A stretch of DNA of 64,000 nucleotides from Cupriavidus necator A5-1 (lineage in GTDB: Bacteria > Pseudomonadota > Gammaproteobacteria > Burkholderiales > Burkholderiaceae): NCBI RefSeq assembly GCF_000744095.1, contig NZ_JQLI01000001.1, positions 372,001 to 436,000 of the forward strand, given 5' to 3'. Positions 21,158 through 30,428 of the stretch are shown here, in pieces. The number at the start of each line of letters is the position of its first letter. The first letter of the stretch is position 1. The notes below the pieces were generated by a model that was not told the origin of the DNA, did no database searches, and saw nothing but the letters and a program-made list of their open reading frames with translations. The position numbers were made by a program, and so were the translations under genes.

Positions 21158-21445
21158 CTATTCGACGACGCACAGAATGTCCTCGTCACGCATGACCAGC
21201 ACCTCCTCGCCTTCAAGCTTGACGGTGGTGCCCGTATACTTGCCAAATAGCACGCGCTCGCCGATCTTCACGCTCGGCGCACTGACACGGCCATCGCCCA
21301 GGCGCTTGCCGGGGCCGATGGCCAGGACTTCGCCCTGGTCCGGCATTTCGGCGGCAGTTTCGGGGATGACAATACCGCCGGCCGTCTTGTGTTCTGCGTC
21401 CAGACGTCTGACGATGACGCGATCGTGTAGTGGACGGATGTTCAT
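21158..21445 (-). CDS. groES: GroES (Hsp10) co-chaperonin, accessory copy
   Basis: The 95-residue lid of the GroEL chamber. It starts [21 protein letters not shown] (the mobile loop follows: [19 protein letters not shown]) and ends with [16 protein letters not shown] 21445 is preceded by GAGGAG. groEL follows 41 bp downstream. The pair differs enough from consensus to be a dedicated stress copy. Confidence 0.95.
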   Translation of the reverse strand: MNIRPLHDRVIVRRLDAEHKTAGGIVIPETAAEMPDQGEVLAIGPGKRLGDGRVSAPSVKIGERVLFGKYTGTTVKLEGEEVLVMRDEDILCVVE

Positions 21446-21587
21446 AGCCTTGCTCCTCATCCAATCACTGTGATCATGAGCTTGACGGGCCAACCAGTCC
21501 TGACACTGTTCGTGCTTGAGAGCCTTAACGCCGATGCCTGGATTCGCGGCACAAGCGTCACTGGCCCAGAAGCCCGATTCTGGCGCT

Positions 21588-21968
21588 TCACTGAATGGGC
21601 GGCACGGCACCGAGCTTCTCTGCCAGCATCCGCTCATACACGCCAAAATGCGTATCCAATTCTGTTTGACTGACGACGACAACGTCAATCGTGACCTGCT
21701 CGAGCGCCAAGCCGAACATCGTGGCAAGGGCCACTTCCAGGTGGGGGGCCGCCTCTCTGTCCTTTTCGAACGTCGTGCCGATGCTGATCACGTAAGCATC
21801 GCCTTGCGCCGTGACGTCCACCAACCGGGCCCGCGCGCTGAGGTTGTTATCGATCGCGATTGTGACCCACTCCGCCACGCGCCGCGTCCGCTCGGTAGGA
21901 AAGCCGCGCGTGCACTTGAGCCGCACCCGATGCCTACCTAGCGTTACCCACTCAGAATCGAATTCCAT
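21588..21968 (-). CDS. Conserved-looking hypothetical protein in the chaperone island
   Basis: A 126-residue protein starting [23 protein letters not shown], with [32 protein letters not shown] and a C-terminal helix ([19 protein letters not shown]). I do not recognise the family. Predicted strands and helices alternate, and it has no signal peptide or membrane helix, so it is probably a small cytoplasmic protein. ATG 21968 is chosen because GGAGA precedes it; longer frames start at 21980 and 22022. It sits between an hsp20 gene and groES on the same strand, so a stress-related role is likely. CTTGAAA (sigma-32 -35-like) occurs about 50 bp upstream, with a poor -10. Confidence 0.65.
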   Translation of the reverse strand: MEFDSEWVTLGRHRVRLKCTRGFPTERTRRVAEWVTIAIDNNLSARARLVDVTAQGDAYVISIGTTFEKDREAAPHLEVALATMFGLALEQVTIDVVVVSQTELDTHFGVYERMLAEKLGAVPPIQ

Positions 21969-22203
21969 CGAAGTCTCCATCTGGGGAAGCGTTTGCCGCG
22001 GAGGCCAGTCCGGCGATTTCAAGACCTCAGCGTCGCACGCGGATTCGCTGCAGGGTCACAAGCCAGCACCGCGCGTCCCGAGCGCCGCCTATGCCAGAAA
22101 GGGACCGCTGAGGCGCTACCTTGCATAGCCAGCATGAATATCCCGGCGGAGCGCAGCAGGCTCACGCGAGTCTATGCCCTTGACGCAGTTCGCCATTTTC
22201 CGC

Positions 22204-22773
22204 TCACTTCACATCGATCTTCCTCACCGCAGACTGCGACGCGCCGGTTTTCGGTAGACGCAGCGTCAATACACCGCGGTCGAACTTCGCCTCGACGTGA
22301 TCGAGGTCGACGCCATCTGGAAGCGGAATACTGCGCATGAAGGCGCCGTATGCCCGCTCCAGTCGGTAGCAGCCGTTTTCCTCGCTCCGAATGTCCTGCT
22401 TCTTCTCACCCCGTAACACCAGCGCGCCATCTTCGATGGTGGTCTGCAGGTCCTCGCGATCCATACCGGGCAGCTCCGCCGTGATCCTCAGCGCCGTGCC
22501 ATCATCGACCACATCGATCCGCGGCTGGAAGCGCGACGAACTGAAGTCACCGAACCATCGATCCAGGCCGCTGAAGCCCGCGAACGGTTCATGCAGGAAT
22601 TCGCTCATCGCCCGCCAGGGCTCGCCGGAAAATAACCGCGAAACATCCGGCCAGTCTGGCGGCCGGTCCTTGGGTGCCGGGACATTGGGTGACGACGCTT
22701 CTCTGGATGGCTTGTCGGCTGTGGCTCTCCGCAGGAACTTGAACGGCTTCCACTTGCCCAGTTCCGTCTTCAT
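22204..22773 (-). CDS. Hsp20/alpha-crystallin small heat-shock protein (copy 2)
   Basis: A 189-residue holdase with long N-terminal arm (WKPFKFLRRATADK, WPDVSRLFSGEPWRAMSEFL) and alpha-crystallin domain ending GVLTLRLPKTGAS. It is a paralogue of the 16687-17250 gene, most likely a duplicate within the island. ATG 22773 is the family-consistent start, preceded by AGGAGAGC-like sequence. It lies about 107 bp after copy 3. Confidence 0.92.
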   Translation of the reverse strand: MKTELGKWKPFKFLRRATADKPSREASSPNVPAPKDRPPDWPDVSRLFSGEPWRAMSEFLHEPFAGFSGLDRWFGDFSSSRFQPRIDVVDDGTALRITAELPGMDREDLQTTIEDGALVLRGEKKQDIRSEENGCYRLERAYGAFMRSIPLPDGVDLDHVEAKFDRGVLTLRLPKTGASQSAVRKIDVK

Positions 22774-22879
22774 CTTGCTCTCCTGTCGACTTGCATTCGA
22801 TCCGACATATGTCCAGCACTCTCCGCGGGTACAGGTGGCGCCCTTACGGACGCCACCGATACCCGGCGGCGACGGCAAC

Positions 22880-23287
22880 TCACGCCACGTTCACTGCAAT
22901 GCGGCGTGGACGCGCTTCGTCGCGACGCGGGATCGTCAGCTTGAGCACGCCGTCCTGCAGGTTCGCCTCGATCTTCGATGCATCAAGGTCGGCACTCAGT
23001 GAAAACGCGCGCGCAAAGTGCGGCTGCCGGATTTCCGCGTGCTGTACCCGCAATCCGGCGGGGGTGGGCACGACCGCTTCCGCCTCAATATGGAGGTTGC
23101 CGTCGTGGACATTCACCTCGAGCTTGTCCTTCGTCACGCCCGGAAGGTCGGCCCAGAGGGTGACGCCGTTGCTGTCCTCGACGATGTCGACCGCGGGAAG
23201 CAGGGTCATCGTCGGCGTCGACCTGTCCTCCTGGCTCTTTGCCACCGCGTTCTGGTTGCGCTCAACCATTTGGGTAGTGTCGTTCAT
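22880..23287 (-). CDS. Hsp20/alpha-crystallin small heat-shock protein (copy 3)
   Basis: A 135-residue small heat-shock protein: TLLPAVDIVEDSNGVTLWADLPGV opens the alpha-crystallin domain, NLHIEAEAVV and GVLKLTIPRRDEARPRRI close it with the I-x-I-like motif (KLTI). It belongs to a different subgroup from copies 1 and 2, lacking their long N-terminal arm. It follows copy 4 by 15 bp, so the two are one transcript. The adjacent different subgroups (hetero-oligomer partners?) recall ibpA/ibpB-type pairs. Confidence 0.92.
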   Translation of the reverse strand: MNDTTQMVERNQNAVAKSQEDRSTPTMTLLPAVDIVEDSNGVTLWADLPGVTKDKLEVNVHDGNLHIEAEAVVPTPAGLRVQHAEIRQPHFARAFSLSADLDASKIEANLQDGVLKLTIPRRDEARPRRIAVNVA

Positions 23288-23302
23288 GGCTTTCTCCTGG
23301 CG

Positions 23303-23743
23303 TTACTGGACCGTGATCGCGCGGGGCTTTGACGCTTCGCGCTTGCCAACACTGATAGACAGGCAGCCATTGGCATAGCGCGCCTGGACTTTGTCGGGGT
23401 CGGCGCTCTGCGGCAATTCGACCACACGCCGGAACGTGCCGGTGAATCGCTCTTGCGCGTACAGCCGGACCTCGGGATCGTCCTCCGCTTGCGCCGCTTC
23501 GCGCTCGCCGCTGATGGTCAGCAAGCCCTTGTCGATCGACACCTCGAACTGGTCTGGCTTGAGCCCCGGTGCGAACGCGACAATCTCGATGGAATCGTCC
23601 GTGGCGCCGATATTGACGGGGGGAAATGCCCCGAAGCGGCCGGAGCGGATGCTAGATGGGAAGCCGCCGAACAAACTCGCCATCTGCCTTTGCATCCGGT
23701 CGAGTTCGCTGAAGAGGTCGGTTCCAAAGAAAAGATCGCTCAT
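23303..23743 (-). CDS. Hsp20/alpha-crystallin small heat-shock protein (copy 4)
   Basis: A 146-residue protein starting MSDLFFGTDLFSELDRMQRQMASLFGG, with alpha-crystallin domain (FPPVNIGATDDSIEIVAFAPGL to NGCLSISVGKRE). ATG 23743 is preceded by GGAGGA. It is the first gene of the chaperone island, with a sigma-32-like promoter 130-160 bp upstream. It is the most IbpA-like of the four. Confidence 0.92.
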   Translation of the reverse strand: MSDLFFGTDLFSELDRMQRQMASLFGGFPSSIRSGRFGAFPPVNIGATDDSIEIVAFAPGLKPDQFEVSIDKGLLTISGEREAAQAEDDPEVRLYAQERFTGTFRRVVELPQSADPDKVQARYANGCLSISVGKREASKPRAITVQ

Positions 23744-23869
23744 GGTCGTATCCTCCTTCGACGCAGCAAGGAGGCGAAGGGGCATACGCGCTCCCATCCA
23801 CCTGCCAAGCCGCTGGCAAACAAACAGAAACACGCAGTGCGCAATGGTCGCGACTGCCTGAGCGAAAAT

Positions 23870-23899
23870 AAAATAGTAATTGGCCACCCAAATTTCAAG
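23870..23899 (-). promoter_or_regulatory. Candidate sigma-32 (heat-shock) promoter of the chaperone island
   Basis: On the minus strand CTTGAAA (23899-23893) is followed, 18 bp after its CTTG, by ACTATTTT (23877-23870). This matches the CTTG-N17/18-CYTATnT heat-shock consensus at all but one position. It lies about 127 bp before the first Hsp20 start, in an AT-rich stretch between GC-rich sequences. Confidence 0.55.
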
Positions 23900-24312
23900 G
23901 GGCAAGCCTGCGCCGTTCCGCGAAAGGACATCGGGCACTCGTGCTACCTCGGTCACAATTTGGCACATTCGCTTGCAATGGCATCAGCGGGGTTGCTCCC
24001 CTTTCACGGCGCGATATATGTGCCGCATGAGGCGCATTTGTCGCGCGCCACGCGTGCTTCGCAATCCACGCCTTTGACGCATCGGACGGCAAGGCCAAGC
24101 CGCCCAGCAGAGATGCTTGCCCTGGTTGCAAGGCTGCTGGATAACAATGCCGGCTCGGCACGTCGCACGCAGGTGCGCGGTCCAGATCAACAGGCGGGAC
24201 TGCGCCATGTAACGAACGCCACTCGCCGGATTATGCCCTCCGCGGCAGGCGCCCGGCTTGCCAGAATCGGCTGGTCGTAGAATGCCGGCCGCGAACGTGG
24301 GGTGTACCGTTT
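23900..24312. other. Intergenic, no intact gene
   Basis: Between the chaperone-island promoter and the Xre/RES relic. One plus-strand frame reads EMLALVARLLDNNAGSA near 24110, which might be a displaced part of the decayed antitoxin, but this is too short to call. Confidence 0.35.
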
Positions 24313-24480
24313 GTGACTGCCGGCGCAAGCAGTTGGGTGATCCATAATTTCCTGAATCGCCCGCAAGAAGGTCTGGCGGGACGCATGCCGGCGGATTGGA
24401 TCGCCGATGCAGCGACCCACCCGATTGACGCCGTGTGCGGCTCATCGACGCACGGTACCGCGACGAGCAGGGCGGCATGA
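24313..24480 (+). pseudogene. Xre/MbcA/ParS-type antitoxin remnant
   Basis: A frame ending TGA at 24480 reads SSWVIHNFLNRPQEGLAGR and then MPADWIADAATHPIDAV. This resembles the toxin-binding domain (WL..P...L.GR.P...) of antitoxins paired with RES toxins. The N-terminal helix-turn-helix is missing or scrambled. The stop overlaps the ATG of the RES frame by four bases (ATGA), the usual coupling of such pairs. The call rests on a short match plus position. Confidence 0.5.
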
Positions 24481-25102
24481 CCTTTAGCGCAGAAGATTTG
24501 GGGTGTCCGCTGCTGCCGGCCGACTTGGCCAACCGACGGCTCGCCACAAAGACGCAAGATCTCGAGCGGGTAGCGCTCTGGCGAACCCACCGCGCGCACC
24601 TGGACCCGATTTACTACAACCGCCGCGCACCGGGCGTGATCCATTACCGGTTCGATGCGGCCGGCGGCGGGTTCGGCGTCCTTTCATGCATGGCCGAAGC
24701 GGTAATTCGGGAGGGCTGTCAAGGACAACGTCTGCCGTTACTGCTCGATGAACATGAACTGCGGAGCCGATGCATTTGCCGGCTCGCCGTGGCTGATCGC
24801 CGGCCTCTCGTGCTCGCTGATCTTACCGGTCCGCTGACTGCACTTGGCATGGACGCTCGAGTGTTTTCGGTCACCGAGTACCTTGGCCCGAACCTTCGGC
24901 GATGGATGCGGCATTTCCTCGGATCGATGGCTTGTATTCCCAACCGCGCCTGGCGGGTGGGCCTAACGTCGCGATTTTCGATGATCGCGCCCATCTGATG
25001 TCCGCGGGTATGATAAGCCCCCTGGTCGAATTTCCCGAATTGGGTCCCTATCTGACGGCCAATCAAATTGGCCTTGCGCCAACCGGCGACGATTGGACTT
25101 GA
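24477..25102 (+). pseudogene. RES-domain toxin, frameshifted
   Basis: RES toxins degrade or modify NAD+. From ATG 24477 the frame gives LWRTHRAHLDPIYYN, VIHYRFDAAGGGFGVL and LVLADLTGPLTALGMDARV. It then slips near 24900 (after LRRW) into the +2 frame, giving AAFPRIDGLYSQPRLAGG and NVAIFDDRAHLMS, to the stop at 25102. The expected conserved Arg and Tyr positions near the start are partly recognisable (RTHR, RFDAAG). With the shift the gene is probably dead, as is its antitoxin. Confidence 0.65.
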
Positions 25103-25373
25103 ACTCTAGCTCAGACTTGCCACCGGAGGTTAGGGCGCTCGGCGAGTCCGGCAGTCTCTTCCCGACCCGTCTCTGCCGTTCGACCGTTCTAGGCTAGCGG
25201 CTGTTTTCAATCTCTAAACCGACGTTCGCTATTTTCCGAAGTGGAAACCCGTTCGAGAGGTGCGGATTTGGGTGGCGAACGCCGCAAAGAAGGGGCTTGA
25301 CTCAGAACTCTGCAATGCCCAAGCCCACGTAGCAGCGATTCCCCGCCGGACTTCCGTCGATCCAGGGCGTCGT

Positions 25374-26273
25374 TCACCCCGTCTGGAACATCTGGCCGAA
25401 GTCGCAGGTCTTCTGCGCCAGCGTGACAATGGCCGATACAAGCATGCTCTTCCTTTCGCTCTTGCAGATGGCGGCATACGGCGCCGGTGGCAGCGCGGGA
25501 CTCACCGTAAGAACCTCCAGCGCACCAGAATCGACCATCGGTGCAAGGCACTTCCTGGGCAGGTAGCTGATTCCCATGCCCGAGACCGTGAGGCCGATGA
25601 TGGCAACCACGCTGTTGCTGAACAGCGTGTTCTCCTGATTCACGCCAATCGACCGCAGCCAGCGGTTGTAGAGCTGGCCAGTCCCTGAACGGTCATCCTG
25701 CGTCAGCAGCCGATGCGCAGCCAACTCATGCATGCGCAGCCGATGGCGACGGCCTACCAGTCCGGGCTTGCACATCCACGCATTTTCGACGACCCCTACG
25801 CGCGTCGACAGGAAGCGCTGGTCGCTGAACACATCGGGGACGATCATCAGGTCAACCTCGTCGGCCAGCAGCTTGTCGCGAAGCACAACGCTTACGTCGA
25901 CGTGCGGCTCAATGATCACTCGCGGATAACTGGCCTGGATCGCGCTCACCAGGCGCGGTAGCCAGGTCATCGCCGTAAGTTCGGTGACCCCGATTCGGAC
26001 GTGACGCTCGAGTATCTCCGGGCGCTGGAACTGTTCGACCGCCGCGTCGCGCTGCTCGAGCAGCCGCTTGGCCAGCAGGAACATCTCCTCTCCCTTTTCA
26101 GTCAGCCGCGCCGATCGCAACGAGCGATCGAACAAGGGCGTCTCGAACAGTGCCTCCAGCTCCTGCACTCGCTTCGATACGGCCGATTGCGTGGTGTGCA
26201 TCTTGTTCGCGGCTTGCGCGAAGCCGCCGAGCTGCACCACCCAATAGACCGCCTCCAGTTGCTTGAACGTCAT
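25374..26273 (-). CDS. LysR-type regulator, divergent from the AcnX operon
   Basis: A 299-residue LysR regulator: N-terminal winged helix-turn-helix (FKQLEAVYWVVQLGGFAQAANKM, TTQSAVSKRVQELEALF), then a ligand-binding domain (VRIGVTELTAMTWLPRLVSAI and so on). It is divergent from the AcnX operon at 26436, with about 160 bp between, so it probably controls that operon in response to its substrate. ATG 26273 is chosen (usual start MTFKQLEAVYW); an in-frame ATG at 26303 adds ten residues. Confidence 0.9.
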   Translation of the reverse strand: MTFKQLEAVYWVVQLGGFAQAANKMHTTQSAVSKRVQELEALFETPLFDRSLRSARLTEKGEEMFLLAKRLLEQRDAAVEQFQRPEILERHVRIGVTELTAMTWLPRLVSAIQASYPRVIIEPHVDVSVVLRDKLLADEVDLMIVPDVFSDQRFLSTRVGVVENAWMCKPGLVGRRHRLRMHELAAHRLLTQDDRSGTGQLYNRWLRSIGVNQENTLFSNSVVAIIGLTVSGMGISYLPRKCLAPMVDSGALEVLTVSPALPPAPYAAICKSERKSMLVSAIVTLAQKTCDFGQMFQTG

Positions 26274-26311
26274 CACGGCGCTTTCCTCCAACTTCCTTTG
26301 CATCGATTCAT

Positions 26312-26329
26312 GGAATGTATACCAATTCC
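26312..26329. promoter_or_regulatory. Dyad in the lysR-AcnX intergenic region
   Basis: GGAAT-N8-ATTCC is an 18-bp inverted repeat embedded in AT-rich sequence, 39 bp from the LysR start and 107 bp before the AcnX start. LysR-type proteins bind such interrupted dyads, usually near -65 of the activated gene. A second repeated word, GCATCGATTC, occurs at 26300-26309 and 26371-26380. Confidence 0.5.
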
Positions 26330-26435
26330 AATTTATCGCTTTTTTTGATCGGGATCGCGTACCAGAATGAATGCATCGATTCCGCCCCAGTACCGCCGCA
26401 AAAGCGACTCGGGCTTCCAGCATGGAGACACAGGT

Positions 26436-27677
26436 ATGTTGCTGACTGAAGAAGAAACCGGGATGTTGAATGGGGACAAGGGCCTCGCCGTCAAGAAGGC
26501 CATGGAGATCCTGGTGGCCCTCGGCGAGAGCTTTGGGGCCGCAAGGCTTGTTCCGGTCAACAACGTGCATATGGCGGGTTCCTCGGTGCTGGTCGCCGAG
26601 GAAGCCGGTACGAGGTTCGTTGAAGATATCCGCAAGCAGGGCGGTACGTTTGTCACCCGGGTCACAACCAATCCTACGGCTGTCGATCCCACGCAGTGGC
26701 AGGAGATCGGCATTCCCGAATCGGACAGTGTCCTGCAGACGCGGCTGACCGATGCCTATGCCGGGATGGGCGCCAATACCTGCAATACCTGCATTCCTTA
26801 CCTGGTAGGGAACCTGCCGCGCTTTGGCGAGCATATGGCATGGGGGGAGTCATCAGCCGTCGTGTTCGCCAACTCGGTTTGCGGCGCCCGGACCAATCGG
26901 GAAGGGGGGCCGAGCGGGCTTGCCTCGGCTCTTACCGGCCGGACCCCCGAGTATGGTTTCCATCTGAAGGAAAACCGTTACGGCAAGTTTCTCGTCAAGG
27001 TGGAGACGCCGCTCAATGACATGACCGACTACGGGACGCTCGGTTATTTCGCCGGCAAGATCGCAGGGCAGGATACCCCGGTGTTTACGGGCATTCCTTC
27101 GGACCCGACGCTGGAACAGTTCAAGGCGCTGAGCGCTGCGCTGGCGGCTTCCGCGTCGGTGAGCATGTTCCATGCGGTTGGTGTGACACCCGAGGCGCCC
27201 ACGCTGGAAGACGCATTCGGCGGCAGCGAGCCGGAGAAGGTCCTTGTGTTCGGCGAGGCAGAGAAGGCGCAGGCAGAGGCTGCCTTGAACAAGGAGCCAT
27301 CCGACCATGTGGACTGGATCCTGGTCGGCTGTCCGAATGCTTCCGTGCAGGAAATTCGGGAAGTGGCGGAAGCCCTGGAGGGCAAGAAAGTCCATCCTGA
27401 TGTCTCACTCTGGGTCACCACGGCAGGCGCTATGTACGCCATGGCCGAACGGGTTGGCTACATCAAGACGATCGAGGATGCCGGCGGCACCGTGGTGCGG
27501 GAAACCTGCCCGTTCCTGGCCCGCAGCCGGGTCATTGCGCCGAACAAGGGATACAAGACCCTCACCACCAACTCGGCAAAGATGGCATTTTATGCGCCCG
27601 GCCAGTTTGGACTCCTTACCCACTATGGAAATCTGGATCGCGTAATGAAGGCCGCAATTGCCGGCGTCTGGAGGTAA
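26436..27677 (+). CDS. Aconitase X, catalytic (large) subunit
   Basis: A 413-residue AcnX-type dehydratase. It has the family signature GANTCNTCIPYLVGNLPRFGEHMAWGES with Cys at about 116 and 119, then SVCGARTNREGGPSG with Cys at about 149; these Cys are expected to bind an iron or Fe-S centre. Characterised AcnX enzymes dehydrate cis-3-hydroxy-L-proline or mevalonate 5-phosphate; the substrate here is unknown. ATG 26436 is chosen because GGAGACACAGGT precedes it and MLLTEEETGML matches family starts. The small subunit follows 5 bp later. Confidence 0.88.
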   Translation: MLLTEEETGMLNGDKGLAVKKAMEILVALGESFGAARLVPVNNVHMAGSSVLVAEEAGTRFVEDIRKQGGTFVTRVTTNPTAVDPTQWQEIGIPESDSVLQTRLTDAYAGMGANTCNTCIPYLVGNLPRFGEHMAWGESSAVVFANSVCGARTNREGGPSGLASALTGRTPEYGFHLKENRYGKFLVKVETPLNDMTDYGTLGYFAGKIAGQDTPVFTGIPSDPTLEQFKALSAALAASASVSMFHAVGVTPEAPTLEDAFGGSEPEKVLVFGEAEKAQAEAALNKEPSDHVDWILVGCPNASVQEIREVAEALEGKKVHPDVSLWVTTAGAMYAMAERVGYIKTIEDAGGTVVRETCPFLARSRVIAPNKGYKTLTTNSAKMAFYAPGQFGLLTHYGNLDRVMKAAIAGVWR

Positions 27678-27682
27678 TCAGC

Positions 27683-28141
27683 ATGACGACCCATCAATTC
27701 GTTCTGAAGGGACGCAAGATCGTCACGGGCAAGGCCAGCGGAGAGGCTGTCGTCACCAAGGAAGCGATCAGCTTCAATGGCGGGGTCGACAACATGACCG
27801 GCATCGTCACCGAGCCCGGCCATGAGCTGGAGGGCGTCAATATTGCCGGCAAGGTGCTGGTGTTCCTTACGGGGAAAGGCTCCACCGGCGGCTCGTACAA
27901 GATTTACGACATGGTGTCGCGCGGCACCGCCCCGGTCGCCTTCGTACAGGTGACTCCCGAAGCGATCACCACGATCGGCGCGATTATCGGGAATATCCCG
28001 GTGGTCGCCGGACTGGATCAGGATCCCACGCTTGCCATTTCCACCGGGGATTTTATCGAGATGGATGCGGATGCCGGCATCGTCGCGGTAACCACCAAAG
28101 CGAGGCAGCACGAAGTCACGCCCCCGGCCTCGGCGGCATAA
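27683..28141 (+). CDS. Aconitase X, swivel (small) subunit
   Basis: A 152-residue AcnX small subunit (formerly DUF126). It has the family Ser-rich loop, FLTGKGSTGGSYKIYDM, which carries the catalytic Ser, and VFVQVTPEAITTIGAI-like sequence after it. It forms the active site together with the large subunit encoded 5 bp upstream. Separate genes (rather than a fused protein) are the common bacterial arrangement. Confidence 0.88.
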   Translation: MTTHQFVLKGRKIVTGKASGEAVVTKEAISFNGGVDNMTGIVTEPGHELEGVNIAGKVLVFLTGKGSTGGSYKIYDMVSRGTAPVAFVQVTPEAITTIGAIIGNIPVVAGLDQDPTLAISTGDFIEMDADAGIVAVTTKARQHEVTPPASAA

Positions 28142-28206
28142 CGCATCCAGTTCGATCGCGCTGATCACACGCAGCAGCGCAAATAAAACTATTACCGGAG
28201 ACAACC

Positions 28207-29175
28207 ATGACCCGACGTTTCTTCCACGTCGCTGTTGCCGCCTGCGCGGCGTTTGCGACCTTCTCGGCCCATGCCAACGACTGGCCTTCGAAAAAGCCGA
28301 TCACGCTCGTCGTACCACTGGCTGCCGGCGGCAGCACCGATTCCACCGCGCGCCTGCTCGCCGACAAGCTCGGCAAGGAACTGAAACAGCAGGTCATCGT
28401 GGAAAACCGGGCCGGAGCCGGCGGCAACATCGGCGCCGCCTACGTGGCCAAGGCGGTGCCGGACGGCTACACACTGCTGATGGCCACCAGCACGATCGCC
28501 ACCAACGTCACGCTTTACAAGAACATGGGTTTCGACCTGCGCAAGGACCTGATCCCCGTGTCGCAGGTGGCGTTGATCCCGAACGTGCTCACGATCAACA
28601 CCACCGTGCCTGCCAAGACGCTGCAGGAGTTCGTTGAGTACGTCCGGCAGAAAAAGGGTCCCGTCAGCTACGGTTCCGCCGGCAACGGCACGGCGTCGCA
28701 CTTGTCCGGGGCGCTGTTCAACAGCATGGCCCATGCCGAAATGCTCCATGTTCCCTATAAGGGCGGTGCGCCGGCCAATGCCGACCTGATCGGCGGCCAG
28801 ATCCAGGCGGTGTTCTCGCCCATGGTGGAGGTCCTGCCGTTCATCGACAGCGGCAAATTGCGCGCGCTCGGCGTCACGACCAAGGGCCGCTCGTCGCGCC
28901 TGCCCAACGTGCCCGCAGTCGGCGAGGTGCTGCCGGGATTCGAGGTGACGCTCTGGAACGGCGTGTTCGCGTCCGCGGCGACGCCGCAGGCCGTGGTCGA
29001 CAAGCTGGCCGCGGCGATCCAGAAGGTGACGCAGGATCCGACCTTCCGCAAGACGCTGGCCGACCAGGGCTCCACGCCGGTAGGCAATACGCCGGCCGAG
29101 TTCAAGAAGATCCTCGACCAGGAAATCGACAAGTGGGGCAAGCTCGTCAAGCTCTCGGGCGCGAGCGTCGAGTGA
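28207..29175 (+). CDS. Bug/TctC-type tripartite tricarboxylate transporter substrate-binding protein
   Basis: A periplasmic 322-residue binding protein with signal peptide (AVAACAAFATFSAHA, cleaved about residue 24). It has Bug-family motifs ITLVVPLAAGGSTDSTARLLADKL and GAGGNIGAAYVAKAVPDGYTLL, and ends KKILDQEIDKWGKLVK. Bug proteins capture organic acids and related molecules, often feeding a TctAB membrane pair encoded elsewhere; none is in this window. It starts 65 bp after the AcnX small subunit, so it probably delivers the operon's substrate. Confidence 0.93.
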   Translation: MTRRFFHVAVAACAAFATFSAHANDWPSKKPITLVVPLAAGGSTDSTARLLADKLGKELKQQVIVENRAGAGGNIGAAYVAKAVPDGYTLLMATSTIATNVTLYKNMGFDLRKDLIPVSQVALIPNVLTINTTVPAKTLQEFVEYVRQKKGPVSYGSAGNGTASHLSGALFNSMAHAEMLHVPYKGGAPANADLIGGQIQAVFSPMVEVLPFIDSGKLRALGVTTKGRSSRLPNVPAVGEVLPGFEVTLWNGVFASAATPQAVVDKLAAAIQKVTQDPTFRKTLADQGSTPVGNTPAEFKKILDQEIDKWGKLVKLSGASVE

Positions 29176-29186
29176 AGCGCAGGCGT

Positions 29187-30377
29187 ATGACCATGACCAA
29201 CGCTCAGTCATTCCTCCTGCGCTGCACGCTGGCCGCCGCCGTTGCCGGCACGCTCGCCGCGTGCGCCGGTACACCCGTGGCGCCGAAGCCAATCGCCTAC
29301 TTCCTCTCCGTGCAGGACGGCCGCGCTGGCCTGGTCGACGGCAAGCCCGTGGTCCGCAACGCGGGAGACACCCTGGCCGTCGTCGAGCTTGCCGATGGAC
29401 GCCTGCGCGTGGCGCAGCAGATCGACATGCCGACCTCGCTGGTCGGGCCGCCTAGCTCCATCGCCATCGCCCCCGGCGGCCGCCTGGCGCTGGTCAGCGC
29501 GGCGACGCGACGCGACCCTTCGGACGCGACCAAGGTCGCCACCTTCGACCTCGTGTCAGTGGTGGCGCTGGATCCCGGCGGCGGCTCCGCGCCGCGCGTC
29601 ATCGGCAACGTGCGCACCGGCGGCGGCGCATCCGGCATCTCGATCAACCGGGCCGGTACGCTGGCGCTGGTCGCCAATCGCACCGAGGGCTCCGTCTCCG
29701 TGCTCGCTATCGAGGGGGAGCGGGTGCAGGCCGTCGGCAAGCTACAGCTCGGCGACAAGTCAGGCCCGGCGCACGTCGCCTTCCTGCCCGATAGCCGCCG
29801 TGCCCTCGTGAGCCGCGATGGCGATAACCGTGTCAGCCTGCTGGCCATCGACGGCCGCTCGGTCACGCTCGACCAGCGCGAGCTGTATGCCGGCCTGCGT
29901 CCTTATGGACTCGACGTGTCGCCGGACGGCGCGTGGGCCGCAGTGACCAACCTCGGCGCGGGGCAGGGCGACGCCGACACGATCAGCCTCATCGACCTGC
30001 GGGCGCAACCGCCTCGCGTGGTCGATACCGTCACCGTGGGGCAGACGCCGGAAGGGATTTTCTTCTCGCCCGACGGGCGCTCGGTCGGCGTGACCGTCAT
30101 CGATGGCAGCAACAAGCCGCAGGCGTCGGCCTTCCATGGCACCGCGCGCTATCGCCTGTTCAGCATCGAAGGCGGCCGTCTGCGGCCGGCCGCGCAGCTC
30201 GCTGGCGGGCAATGGCTGCAAGGCCATGCCTTTACGCCGGACGGCAGCGCGGTGCTGGTGCAGGACGCCGCCAATCGACAGATACGCCTTTACCGGAACA
30301 TGGGCGGCACGCTGGCCGACAGCGGCGAGCGCGTTCAGCTCGATGGCGCGCCCGCGGCGCTCAAGCTCTGGCGCTGA
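29187..30377 (+). CDS. Beta-propeller lipoprotein
   Basis: A 396-residue protein with a lipoprotein signal (LAAAVAGTLAACAG, lipidation Cys about residue 29). Repeated blades follow (SIAIAPGGRLALVSAATR, GISINRAGTLALVANRTEG, HVAFLPDSRRALVSRDGDN, LDVSPDGAWAAVTN, IFFSPDGRSVGVTV), a seven-bladed YncE/SMP30-like propeller. It could be a lactonase or a binding protein; no catalytic set is obvious. It lies 11 bp after the binding protein. ATG 29187 is chosen; an ATG at 29193 is also possible. Confidence 0.75.
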   Translation: MTMTNAQSFLLRCTLAAAVAGTLAACAGTPVAPKPIAYFLSVQDGRAGLVDGKPVVRNAGDTLAVVELADGRLRVAQQIDMPTSLVGPPSSIAIAPGGRLALVSAATRRDPSDATKVATFDLVSVVALDPGGGSAPRVIGNVRTGGGASGISINRAGTLALVANRTEGSVSVLAIEGERVQAVGKLQLGDKSGPAHVAFLPDSRRALVSRDGDNRVSLLAIDGRSVTLDQRELYAGLRPYGLDVSPDGAWAAVTNLGAGQGDADTISLIDLRAQPPRVVDTVTVGQTPEGIFFSPDGRSVGVTVIDGSNKPQASAFHGTARYRLFSIEGGRLRPAAQLAGGQWLQGHAFTPDGSAVLVQDAANRQIRLYRNMGGTLADSGERVQLDGAPAALKLWR

Positions 30378-30428
30378 AGCCACAGCGGCTTGCCGCATGG
30401 CATCACCAATTTTTGAGGGATTCATCAA

